From Methylobacterium sp. GXS13 (GTDB lineage Bacteria > Pseudomonadota > Alphaproteobacteria > Rhizobiales > Beijerinckiaceae), in contig NZ_LKKO01000080.1 of assembly GCF_001455965.1 (NCBI RefSeq), positions 88,914 through 152,913 on the forward strand: a stretch of DNA of 64,000 nucleotides, in the 5' to 3' direction. Under the pieces are notes generated by a model. The model was not told where the DNA came from and searched no databases. It was given only the letters and a program-made list of their open reading frames with translations. The first letter of the stretch is position 1, and the number at the start of each line of letters is the position of its first letter. The position numbers were made by a program, and so were the translations under genes. Shown piece by piece: positions 33,135 through 41,769 of this stretch.

Positions 33135-34259
33135 ATGTCCCCTGAACGCTTCGAGATCGTCCGCACCGCCGAGCGGCTGGCCGCCGTCGGACCGGCCTGG
33201 ACAGATTTGTGGACCCGCAGCGACGCCCTGGTGTTTCAGAGCCATCCTTGGATCTCGGCCTGGTGGGCCAGCGTCCCCGACCGCGAGCGGCGGGCCCTGG
33301 CGATCGTGCTCGCCTGGCGAGGCGACACCCTGGTCGGCGTGCTGCCGCTGGCGACCGTTCGGCGAAAAGGCTTTCGCGTGCTCGAATGGGCCGCCAAGGA
33401 CTGCTCCGATTTCGGCGACGCCGTGCTGGCGGATCGCACGAATGCCGGGCTCGTCCGGCGGATGTGGCAGCAGGCCAGCCGGGCCGGCGGCTTCGATCTC
33501 GCCTATCTCAACCGGCTCCTGCCCGACGCCGCCGCGCGGGCGCTGCTGACCTCCATCTCGGGCAGCACACGGCTACGCCTCAACCACCGCGACGAGGCGA
33601 ACTGGCGGGTGCGTGGTCCCTGGCCCACCGGGCAGGCCTGGTTCGACGCACAGTCGAAGAAAACCCGCCAGAATTACCGGCGCGGCCAGAAATCCATGGG
33701 CGAGCACGGGCTGCTGACCTTCCGGCTGCTCGGTCCCGAGGAGCCGCTCGACCGAGTGCTCGACACGCTGACCCAGTTCAAACGGGCTTGGCTCGCGACC
33801 CACAATCTGCCCTCCACAGCCTTCTATGACGAGGGCTCTCAGGCTCTGCCCGCGATGGTCCGGGTGCTGCAGGAGACCGGGCTTCTGCATGCCTTCGTGC
33901 TCGAATGCGGCGGTGCCCTCGTCGCGGTCTCGATAAACTTCGTCCAGGCCGGCTCGATGATGGCTTTCGTCACCACCTACGATCCGGCCTTCGAGCGCGG
34001 TTCGCCCGGCATGGTGCTGATGATGGACTACATCATGTGGTCGATCGACCGTGGGCTGCACACGGTCGATTTTCTCTGCGGGGACGAAGGGTTCAAGGGC
34101 CGCTTCGGCACCGAGAGCTTGACCCTCGCCTCGATGATGGGCGGCCGCACCCCGCAGGGCGCGGCGGCGCATCTGGTCGATCGTACGCGGCACGCGCTGG
34201 AGCAGCGCTTCGGCAAGCCGGACGGTGCGAGGGTGCCGGCGGCCGAGGCGGCGGCGTGA
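33135..34259 (+). CDS. GNAT/FemAB-like acyltransferase (CelD/BcsL-type)
   Basis: 374 residues. It has the acetyltransferase-6 fold seen in CelD/BcsL and FemAB-like proteins, with PWISAWWASV near the N-terminus, SKKTRQNYRRGQKSM in the middle, and the C-terminal GNAT core around VAVSINFVQAG and DFLCGDEGFKGRFG. Such enzymes acylate or aminoacylate polysaccharides or their precursors. It starts two bases after the hydroxylase-like gene and is probably co-translated with it. Confidence 0.82.
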   Translation: MSPERFEIVRTAERLAAVGPAWTDLWTRSDALVFQSHPWISAWWASVPDRERRALAIVLAWRGDTLVGVLPLATVRRKGFRVLEWAAKDCSDFGDAVLADRTNAGLVRRMWQQASRAGGFDLAYLNRLLPDAAARALLTSISGSTRLRLNHRDEANWRVRGPWPTGQAWFDAQSKKTRQNYRRGQKSMGEHGLLTFRLLGPEEPLDRVLDTLTQFKRAWLATHNLPSTAFYDEGSQALPAMVRVLQETGLLHAFVLECGGALVAVSINFVQAGSMMAFVTTYDPAFERGSPGMVLMMDYIMWSIDRGLHTVDFLCGDEGFKGRFGTESLTLASMMGGRTPQGAAAHLVDRTRHALEQRFGKPDGARVPAAEAAA

Positions 34260-34376
34260 GATACTGAGACGGCGAAGCGGATGGTTTCGCTCAAGCGGCC
34301 CGCGGTTCCGTGTCGAATCGTGCGATCGAGCGAAACCCTCAGCGGGCGACGCATCGGCCCACCGATGCGAGGCTGG

Positions 34377-35678
34377 TCAGGGAGTTTTCAAGGCCACATT
34401 TGCCGCGACCTGCAGCTTTCCCGACAATCGGCGAAACGCCGCCACCGACCACACGAGCGTCGCGATCTCGGACGCCAGAAGCCCGAGCAGCGCAGTGGCC
34501 GGCGGCAGCATCAGCAGCAGCGGCACCATGAGGGCGAAGCCGAGCGCGGCGCTCGCCACCGCCCCGGCGGTGATCGTCCGGAAGGCGGCGCAGGCTTCGA
34601 GATAGGCGCGCGGGATCGCGTAGAGCAGCGACGTCGTCACGACGGCCCAGATGCCCAGCCCGATCCAGCCCATGGCCTCACCAGCGAAACGCCCCTTGAA
34701 GAGCACCTGCTCGATCAGCGGCAGGGTCGCGGCCATGATCAAGCCATAGACCAGGCAGGCACAGCCGATCAGCAGAACGTGGCGCATCACGAGCCGCCGG
34801 GCAGATTGGACTTGCCCGGCAGCCAGGAGGCCGCTGATCTCGGGTAGGACCATGTTCATCAGCGCGCTCGTGGGGATCCGCAACGGCGCGTAGAGCACCA
34901 GCGTCGCGGCGATCGGCGCGTAGACGGCTGGCCCGGCCAGCAGAGCGAACAGGAGCGTCAGGCCCTGGCCCTGCACGGTGAGGCTCGTGACACCGGCGAG
35001 CGACCAGGCCAGAGTCCGCCAGATCGCTCGGTAGCGTGCCCGCGCCCGGGGATGGAGCGAGATCCGCAGGCGCTGGCGCAGTGCCCCGTAGGCCACCGCG
35101 ATGGCGATGGCATGCGCCAGAGCGATCGCCAGGAACGCCCGGTCGAGCAGAGCCGTGCCCTCGCCGCTCACCCCACGCCAGACGAACAGCGCGCCGCAGA
35201 TCGCGTAGACGAGGTCGCTCAGCCCCGCGATCCGCGGCCGTCCACGGGCGAGCAGCACGATCCGCAGATAGCTGCGGAAGCCGTAGAGCCCCACGAAGGC
35301 CCCGGCCGCAAGGCCGCCGGGGCCGATCACCGGAACGAGCGCCACGGTCGTGGCGAGCGCCATCAGCACGGAAACCAGGGCCGCGCCGGAGCCGAACATC
35401 ACGTCGTAGCCGAGAGCCGCCGGGCGGCCGAGGCTCCGGGCCAGATGGAGCGTCGCCGGTACCGCCACCAAAGCGCGGATGTAGGTGATGCCGACGGCCC
35501 CGACCGTGAACACGATCGCGAACAGCCCGTAATCATGCGCCCCGAGTTCGCGCACCAGCAGGATGTTCAGCGCGAAGTGGAACAGGCTCTGGATCAGTTC
35601 CCCGGACAGGATCACGGCGAACCGTCCGGACAGGCCGGCGCGCACCGTCGCCGCGAGGCGCAGGCTGCGGGCCGGCAT
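34377..35678 (-). CDS. Polysaccharide flippase (Wzx/MATE-like)
   Basis: 433 residues from MPARSLRLAATVRAG, chosen because GGTGAG lies upstream; ATGs at 35738 and between are in frame and would add up to 20 residues. About 12 membrane helices. The opening ILSGELIQSLFHFALNILLVREL followed by GAHDYGLFAIVF is typical for Wzx/oligosaccharide flippases. It would export the lipid-linked unit of the locus to the periplasmic polymerase. It is convergent with the GNAT gene and is the second flippase in the window, distinct in sequence and GC from the one at 15.1 kb. Confidence 0.82.
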   Translation of the reverse strand: MPARSLRLAATVRAGLSGRFAVILSGELIQSLFHFALNILLVRELGAHDYGLFAIVFTVGAVGITYIRALVAVPATLHLARSLGRPAALGYDVMFGSGAALVSVLMALATTVALVPVIGPGGLAAGAFVGLYGFRSYLRIVLLARGRPRIAGLSDLVYAICGALFVWRGVSGEGTALLDRAFLAIALAHAIAIAVAYGALRQRLRISLHPRARARYRAIWRTLAWSLAGVTSLTVQGQGLTLLFALLAGPAVYAPIAATLVLYAPLRIPTSALMNMVLPEISGLLAAGQVQSARRLVMRHVLLIGCACLVYGLIMAATLPLIEQVLFKGRFAGEAMGWIGLGIWAVVTTSLLYAIPRAYLEACAAFRTITAGAVASAALGFALMVPLLLMLPPATALLGLLASEIATLVWSVAAFRRLSGKLQVAANVALKTP

Positions 35679-35827
35679 GGGAATCGTCTCACCGGGTCGC
35701 GGCATGAGTCTCGGCATGATCGTGTGTGCGGCATCCATCCGGGGACGACGGCCGCGCTTCGCCCGGAGGATCTAGAAGCGGCGCCCGTCCCGGCATCCGC
35801 ATTCGCCCGGCGGACATACGGAAACTA

Positions 35828-36982
35828 TCACCCGCTCGCTTCCGTTCGGTTTCCCGCGTCGTGGCCGAGCCCGTGTGCGAGTGCGGCGAGACAACGCGTG
35901 ACGTCGTCTAGGTCGGCCCAGACATGGGGGCTGAAACGCAGGGCCCCCGACCGCTCGCTCACGAAGACGTTGGCCGCCTGGAGGTGATCCACCAAGTGTT
36001 TGGGCAGCCCGCCGCGCACACGTGCCCCGAGGATGTGGCCGGCACGCAGGTGGGGCTGTGGGATGGCAAGGCCGAGTTCCGCGACGCCATCAGCGAGGTG
36101 ATCGGTGAGCCCACGCAGCCGCATCGCGATGGATGGCGCCCCCCATGCGGCGATCAGCTCAAGGCCGGTCGCGGCCATGGCAAGGGCCACGGGATCGTTC
36201 AGTTCACCGCGGTCGTAGCGTCGGGCACCCACGGCAGATGAGCGGTTTCCCGTATGCTCCTCGATCGGCACCCCTTGCTGCCGATGGGGCGCCGCATAGA
36301 GGAACGCGACACCATACGGGCCGAGTGCCCATTTGTAGGTCGGGAAGGCGAGAAAATCCGGCCGCCAGCGGGCCACGTCCACGGGCATCGCACCCACGGC
36401 CTGCGTTGCGTCGATCACCAGGGCCGCACCGGATGCATGCACCGCCGGTGCGAGCCGATCGAGGTCGATCAGGCCGCCATCGGTCCAGTGCAGCGGCGTC
36501 AGGGTGGCGATGGCGAGCGGGTTTGCCGCCGGCCGACGGATCGCCTCCAACACGGCGCGGGTCCAGTCCCCATCCGGAGGTCGGGGAACCTCCTCGACGA
36601 AGAGATCGTGGGCGGTCGCCAGCCGATCGAAAGCGTAGCGCAGGGACGGGAACTCATCTTCAACCCGCAACAGGCGTCCGCCCGGCGCGGGAACGAGATT
36701 GCGCGCCGCCGTCGCCATGGCGTGGCTGACGGAGCCCACGATCGCGATGTCGTCGGCACCAGCCCCGATCAGTTGGGCCGCAGCCGCGCGGGTCCGCTCG
36801 GCGTGAACCGGTATCCCCGTCCTGGGATAGGTCCAGGGCTGGCTCTTCATCAGGATGCCGGCCTCACCGGCCGCTCGAACCGCGCGGGGCAGCGGCGACC
36901 AGGCTGCGGCATCTAGGTAGGCGACGTCCGCCGGCACCTCGAACAGGTGGCGCTGGCAGGGAATCGCTTCGACGCTCGGCAT
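35828..36982 (-). CDS. Class V aminotransferase-fold PLP enzyme
   Basis: About 384 residues from MPSVEAIPCQRH. The PLP-binding lysine is in FPTYKWALGPYG, and the preceding Asp is in ALVIDATQAVGAMPVD. The YLDAAAWSPLP opening resembles isopenicillin-N-epimerase/cysteine-desulfurase-like members. Start choice is uncertain (an ATG 39 bases earlier exists). Substrate unknown. It lies between the polysaccharide flippase and divergent moeA with no clear operon partner. Confidence 0.85.
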   Translation of the reverse strand: MPSVEAIPCQRHLFEVPADVAYLDAAAWSPLPRAVRAAGEAGILMKSQPWTYPRTGIPVHAERTRAAAAQLIGAGADDIAIVGSVSHAMATAARNLVPAPGGRLLRVEDEFPSLRYAFDRLATAHDLFVEEVPRPPDGDWTRAVLEAIRRPAANPLAIATLTPLHWTDGGLIDLDRLAPAVHASGAALVIDATQAVGAMPVDVARWRPDFLAFPTYKWALGPYGVAFLYAAPHRQQGVPIEEHTGNRSSAVGARRYDRGELNDPVALAMAATGLELIAAWGAPSIAMRLRGLTDHLADGVAELGLAIPQPHLRAGHILGARVRGGLPKHLVDHLQAANVFVSERSGALRFSPHVWADLDDVTRCLAALAHGLGHDAGNRTEASG

Positions 36983-37127
36983 GACGAGGCAAGCGTAGAG
37001 GATCGTACGCGATGCCGCCATGGTCCGGGCTTGATCGCTCCGCCCCGATGCCGCAAGCCGGCAGGCCACAGCCCCGCGAGGCCCCCGTGCCGACCCGCTC
37101 CTTGTCCAAGACTGCCAGCGCGTCACG

Positions 37128-38366
37128 ATGGGACGCCTGAGCCGCGACTGCTTTGACGTAGCACCCGCACCGATGCGGGTCGCCGACGCGGTGGCGCTGC
37201 TGCGCGCGCGGCTGGCGGTCCTGTCGGGGATCGAAACGGTTTCGATCGATCGCGCGGACGGACGTGTCCTGGCGGAGGATCTGATCGCCCCGATCGACCT
37301 GCCCCCGTTCGATAATGCGGCGGTCGACGGCTATGCCGTGCGGGCCGGCGACCTGGCGCCCGGGGGCGAGACACGCCTGCCGCTGGGCGGCCGCGTCCCG
37401 GCCGGTCACGCGCCCGCCGATCCCGGGCCGGGCTTCGCGGTGCGGATCTTCACGGGAGCGCCGATGCCGCCGGGCACCGACACGGTGGCGATGCAGGAGG
37501 ATGTCCGGATCGACAACGAGGCGGTGATCCTGCCCACCGGCCTCGCCACGGGCGCCAACCGTCGCCGGGCCGGGGAGGATGTCGCGCTGGGCAGCCGCGC
37601 GATCCCGGCCGGCACCCGGCTGGGGCCGCGCCACCTTGCGCTCGCCGCCGCATTCGGCCTGCCCGCCTTGCCCCTGCGAGTACCCCTCAAGGTCGCTCTG
37701 TTCTCCACCGGCGACGAACTGACGCCGCCCGGCCAACCGCTGCTGCCAGCCGGCATTTACGACGCCAACCGGCCGATGCTCGCTGCCCTGCTGAAGAGGC
37801 TCGGAGCCGACCCCGTCGACCTCGGCATCCTGCGCGACGCGCCCGGCCCCCTGCACCAGCGCCTCGAAGCGGCGGCCGCCACACACGATCTGATCCTCAC
37901 CTCCGGAGGCGTTTCGGTGGGCGAGGAGGATCACGTGCGCAACGCCGTGGAGGCGTCGGGCGCGCTGACCTTCTGGCGGCTGGCGATGAAGCCCGGCCGG
38001 CCGGTGGCCCTGGGCCAGGTGGCGGGAACCCCCTTCGCCGGCCTCCCGGGCAACCCGGCCGCCGCCTACGTCACCGCCCTGGCCGTGCTCCGCCCCCTGG
38101 TGCTGCATCTCTCGGGCGCGCGTGACGATGCGCCGACCCTGACGGTGCGCAGCGGTTTCGCCCGGGAGAAGCGCCCCGGCCGGCGGGAATATCTGCGCGT
38201 CTGCCTGCGTGTCGGCGCCGACGGCATGCCCGAGGCTCTGCCCGCCGGCGGCGTCGACCTGTCCGGCCTGTCGGTCAGCGATGGGCTGGTGGAACTGGCT
38301 GAAGATCTCATTGCGATCCGGATCGGCGATGCCCTGCCCTATCGGTCACATGGAGATCTGGGCTGA
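37128..38366 (+). CDS. moeA: Molybdopterin molybdenumtransferase
   Basis: 412 residues. MoeA inserts molybdate into adenylated molybdopterin. The four-domain layout is visible, with the conserved PPFDNAAVDGYAVR near the N-terminus, the MoCF-binding SGGVSVGEEDHV in domain III and FAGLPGNPAAAYV following it. The C-terminal beta-domain carries GRREYLRVCL. No other molybdenum cofactor genes lie next to it. The ATG at 37128 gives a short N-terminal extension before the usual start region (MRVADAVALL at residue 16). Confidence 0.93.
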   Translation: MGRLSRDCFDVAPAPMRVADAVALLRARLAVLSGIETVSIDRADGRVLAEDLIAPIDLPPFDNAAVDGYAVRAGDLAPGGETRLPLGGRVPAGHAPADPGPGFAVRIFTGAPMPPGTDTVAMQEDVRIDNEAVILPTGLATGANRRRAGEDVALGSRAIPAGTRLGPRHLALAAAFGLPALPLRVPLKVALFSTGDELTPPGQPLLPAGIYDANRPMLAALLKRLGADPVDLGILRDAPGPLHQRLEAAAATHDLILTSGGVSVGEEDHVRNAVEASGALTFWRLAMKPGRPVALGQVAGTPFAGLPGNPAAAYVTALAVLRPLVLHLSGARDDAPTLTVRSGFAREKRPGRREYLRVCLRVGADGMPEALPAGGVDLSGLSVSDGLVELAEDLIAIRIGDALPYRSHGDLG

Positions 38367-38432
38367 CCTGTTGCTCCCGCCCATGACTCTGTAGAGCGTC
38401 AGGCCAGATCACGCCGACCCGTTCGAGATATC

Positions 38433-39308
38433 GTGCCCCTGCTTGCCGACCGCGCGCCCGCCAAAGTCAACCTCACGCTCCACGTCCTCGGGCGGCGTGC
38501 CGGCGACGGCTATCATGAGCTGGAGAGCCTGGTGGCTTTCGCGGGCACCGCCGATCGGCTGACCCTGGACCCCGGCGCACCGCTTGGCCTGACTGTCAGC
38601 GGCCCGACCGCCGGTCCGGCCGGGCCGAACGCGGACAATCTCGTCCTGCGCGCCGCCCGCGGGCTGGCGGCGCGGGTGCCGTCGCTGCGGATGGGGGCCT
38701 TCCATCTGGTCAAACGCCTGCCGGTCGCGGCCGGCATTGGCGGAGGCTCGTCCGATGCCGCAGCCGGCCTGCGTCTGCTCGCGTGCCTCAACGGCCTGCC
38801 GCTCGATCATCCGGCTATGATTGCCGCCGCCCGCGAGACCGGAGCCGACGTGCCGGTCTGCCTCGACCCGCGGGCGCGGATGATGCGCGGCGCCGGGGAA
38901 GAGATCGGCCCCGTCCTCGGCCTCGCGCCGCTACCGGCAGTGCTGATCAATCCCGGCGTTCCGGTGCCGACCGCGCCGGTGTTCAAGGCCTTGGGCCTGA
39001 CGGTCGGGCAGCGTCTCGACGGCGCGGCCCATCCCATGATCGCCGAGCGTCTCGGCGCAGATGCCCTCGTGGCGGCCCTCGCCCCGGCGCGGAACGACCT
39101 GGAGGCGCCGGCTCTCACGGTCGCCCCGGTGATCGGCGAGGCCCTGGCAGCCCTGCGGGACAAGGCCGGATGCCGCCTCGCGCGGATGTCGGGCTCGGGG
39201 GCAACGGTCTTCGCCCTATTCACCGACCGGCGCGCGGCGGTGCGCGCCGCCGCCGCCCTGCGGGCCGCGCATCCGGGCTGGTGGGTGGCGCCGACCTTCC
39301 TGCGCTGA
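38433..39308 (+). CDS. ispE: 4-diphosphocytidyl-2-C-methyl-D-erythritol kinase
   Basis: 291-residue GHMP kinase of the MEP isoprenoid pathway. It phosphorylates the 2-OH of CDP-ME. Motifs: RAPAKVNLTLHVLG at the N-terminus, the ATP-binding loop LPVAAGIGGGSSDAAAGLR near residue 95, and the third motif MSGSGATVFALF near the C-terminus. The start is a GTG at 38433. It lies 66 bases after moeA on the same strand and is convergent with the ClC gene. Confidence 0.95.
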   Translation: MPLLADRAPAKVNLTLHVLGRRAGDGYHELESLVAFAGTADRLTLDPGAPLGLTVSGPTAGPAGPNADNLVLRAARGLAARVPSLRMGAFHLVKRLPVAAGIGGGSSDAAAGLRLLACLNGLPLDHPAMIAAARETGADVPVCLDPRARMMRGAGEEIGPVLGLAPLPAVLINPGVPVPTAPVFKALGLTVGQRLDGAAHPMIAERLGADALVAALAPARNDLEAPALTVAPVIGEALAALRDKAGCRLARMSGSGATVFALFTDRRAAVRAAAALRAAHPGWWVAPTFLR

Positions 39309-39326
39309 CCGGAGGGACGGATCCCG

Positions 39327-41141
39327 TCAGCCCTCGATCATACGGGCACGCGCCCGACTGCGGCGGAAATAGGCCCGGCGCTCGGCCTCGGCCCGAACCG
39401 TCGTGGCGCGCACCTGCAGCAGGTCCTTGCGGGTCAGGAGGCCGACCAGCGCACCGCTTCCCGGATCGGTCACCGGCAGGCGGCCCTGCCCGGCCGAAAG
39501 CATTACGTCGAGGGCGTGCGAGATCACGTCGCCCGGGTGAACCACCGCCAGGCTGGTATCCGACACGCGCTCCGCCAGCGTGCCAACGGCCGCATCGCCC
39601 TCTCCCGTCTCCACGGTCCAGCGGAGCGCATCGTCGCGGGTGACCAGCCCCACCGGCCGGCCGGCGCTGTCGAGAACGGGATAAGCGTAATGATCACCGG
39701 TGGTGATCGCCGCCAGCGCCTCGGCGGGTGGAAGATCACCGCTGAGGGTGACGACGTCGCGGCTCATCACCGCCTCGACCCGGGCGAGGTCGGCGGGGTC
39801 GATGCCGTATTCCCGGGTCACGTGCTGGCCGCGCCGAGCGATCTTCTCCGTGAGGATCGATCGCTTGAGCAGCAGCACGGTCACCGCATAGGCCGCCATG
39901 GTGGCGGCGAGCAGCGGCGCCAGGGCGGCGACGTCGCCGGTCACCTCGACGGCAAACACCACCCCGGTGAGCGGTGCCGGCAGGGTGCCGCCGAGCATCG
40001 CCGCCATGCCGAGCAGGGCCCAGAAGCCGTGCGCGCCCGGGAGAACGAGGCCGATCAGCCAGCCGATCGCCCCACCGAGGATCAGCAGCGGTGCGAGCAC
40101 GCCCCCGGAGGTGCCCGAGGACAGAGCCGCGAGCCAGATCACCGCCTTCACGACGAGAATCGTCAGAACGGCGCCGGCCAGCAGATGCCCGGCGAGGAGG
40201 TCACGGATCACATCGTAGCCGACGCCGAGCGCCCGGGGCTCGATCAGGCCGCCGAGGCCGACCACGAGGGCGCCGATGGCGGGCCACCACATCCAGTGGA
40301 TCGGCAGCCGGCCGAACCCGTCCTCCAGCGCGTAGAGCGCGCGGGTCAGCGCGCCCGAGATCAGCCCGCAGGCAATGCCGAGCAGGACGCAGGCGGGGAG
40401 CCCCCACCACGGCAGGGCGGGATTGTCGGTGAAGGGGAACAGTGGCCCCGCCTCGAACAGCGCCCGGCGCCAGCACGCCGCCGTCACCGCCCCGACCGTC
40501 ACCGGCACGAGGCTGCGCGGTCGCCACTCGAACAGCAGCACCTCGACGGCGAGCAGCACGGCCGCCACCGGCGTCCCGAAGATCGCCGTCATGCCGGCCG
40601 CAGCGCCCGCCACCAGCAGGGTCTTCCGCTCGGCCGAGCTGAGATGGAAGAACTGCGCAAACAGGGATCCCACCGCGCCGCCCGTAACGATGATCGGTCC
40701 CTCGGCGCCGAACGGGCCGCCGGTACCGATCGCCACCGCCGACGAGAGCGGCTTGAGCACGGCCACCTTCGGCGACATCCGGCTGCCACCGATCAGGATC
40801 GCCTCCATGGCCTCCGGGATGCCGTGGCCGCGGATCTTCTCAGAGCCATAGCGAGCCATCACGCCGACGATCAGCGCGCCGATCACCGGGATCGCGATCA
40901 TCCACGGCCCGGGCGTGGCGCCGGCCAGGGATGTCAGGGCGGTGTCGAAGCGGCCGTACCAGACGGCATTGGTCACGAGACCGATCAGCGACAGCAGGAT
41001 CCAAGCGGTGCCGGAGGCCGCTGTCCCTGTGATCACCGCCAGCCCGGCCAATGTCAGCACGCGTCGGTCCGCACTGAAATCGCCGAGCGCTCTCCGCAAC
41101 GGCATGTCGCCGCTGCGCTCGATTTCTGATCCGCCGTCCAT
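39327..41141 (-). CDS. ClC-type chloride channel/transporter with tandem CBS domains
   Basis: About 604 residues from the ATG at 41141 (GGAG six bases upstream). The membrane domain has the ClC motifs RGHGIPEAMEAI, GTGGPFGAEGPIIV with the gating glutamate (about residues 134-147), and SSGTSGGVLAPLL. The first motif has His in place of the usual Ser of GSGIP, as in a common subgroup of bacterial ClCs. Two CBS domains follow (about 475-590: VMSRDVVTLSGDLPPAEAL and SDTSLAVVHPGDVI). Divergent from a MarR-family gene with a perfect dyad between them. Confidence 0.9.
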   Translation of the reverse strand: MDGGSEIERSGDMPLRRALGDFSADRRVLTLAGLAVITGTAASGTAWILLSLIGLVTNAVWYGRFDTALTSLAGATPGPWMIAIPVIGALIVGVMARYGSEKIRGHGIPEAMEAILIGGSRMSPKVAVLKPLSSAVAIGTGGPFGAEGPIIVTGGAVGSLFAQFFHLSSAERKTLLVAGAAAGMTAIFGTPVAAVLLAVEVLLFEWRPRSLVPVTVGAVTAACWRRALFEAGPLFPFTDNPALPWWGLPACVLLGIACGLISGALTRALYALEDGFGRLPIHWMWWPAIGALVVGLGGLIEPRALGVGYDVIRDLLAGHLLAGAVLTILVVKAVIWLAALSSGTSGGVLAPLLILGGAIGWLIGLVLPGAHGFWALLGMAAMLGGTLPAPLTGVVFAVEVTGDVAALAPLLAATMAAYAVTVLLLKRSILTEKIARRGQHVTREYGIDPADLARVEAVMSRDVVTLSGDLPPAEALAAITTGDHYAYPVLDSAGRPVGLVTRDDALRWTVETGEGDAAVGTLAERVSDTSLAVVHPGDVISHALDVMLSAGQGRLPVTDPGSGALVGLLTRKDLLQVRATTVRAEAERRAYFRRSRARARMIEG

Positions 41142-41170
41142 CCGATACTCCAATCTGCCCCCGTCAATTA

Positions 41171-41185
41171 TATCGCAACACGATA
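41171..41185. promoter_or_regulatory. Candidate operator dyad between clc and marR-type genes
   Basis: TATCG-CAACA-CGATA is a perfect 5-5-5 inverted repeat in an AT-rich patch, 30 bases upstream of the clc start and 113 bases upstream of the MarR-type start. Size and position fit a MarR dimer site controlling one or both genes. Inferred, not tested. Confidence 0.4.
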
Positions 41186-41297
41186 CATTCAATGGTCGGA
41201 TGATCATCGAGAATGGCAGGTGCGACGCGGCTTCCGAGACCCTATGGATTGGACAGGGAATGCCGAATGCCCTTCGATCGACGTCGAGGAGACCAGG

Positions 41298-41726
41298 GTG
41301 AAGGCTCAAGAGCCCGAGGCCGAAGCGCTTTCGGCAGAGCAATATGCGGCACTGGCAGAATTCCGTTACCGGCTGCGGCGCTTCCTGGCCTTCAGCGAGG
41401 CGGCTGCGGCCCGGGCCGGCATTCCGACCCAACAGCACCAAGCGCTTCTGGCGTTGGCCGGCCATGCGGGCCGTATGCCGCCGACGGTGGGCTTGCTGGC
41501 CGAGCAACTTTTGATCGCGCCGCACAGCGCCGCCGAGCTGGTCGCCCGGATGGTCGAGGGCGGTCTCCTGACCAAGGTACGGTCCGCACAGGATCGCCGG
41601 CGCAGCGAACTCGCGCTCACGCCCCGGGCCGAAGCCGTGCTGCGGACCCTCACCGCGGCCCACCTGAAGGAACTGCGCGGGCTCGCACCAGCGCTGGTAG
41701 GCGCCCTCGGCCCTGCGGCTTCTTGA
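41298..41726 (+). CDS. MarR family transcriptional regulator
   Basis: 142 residues from the GTG at 41298, with GAGGAG (41286-41291) six bases upstream; an ATG at 41244 is in frame but lacks this site. The winged HTH is seen in PTVGLLAEQLLIAPHSAAELVARM, with the wing in GLLTKVRSAQDRRRSELALT. The dimer helices flank it. Divergent from the clc gene, so it probably regulates that gene and itself; the ligand is unknown. Confidence 0.85.
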   Translation: MKAQEPEAEALSAEQYAALAEFRYRLRRFLAFSEAAAARAGIPTQQHQALLALAGHAGRMPPTVGLLAEQLLIAPHSAAELVARMVEGGLLTKVRSAQDRRRSELALTPRAEAVLRTLTAAHLKELRGLAPALVGALGPAAS

Positions 41727-41769
41727 CGCGCATCCAGGCGACTGCTCTGTTTTACTGCGGGGTGACGGG

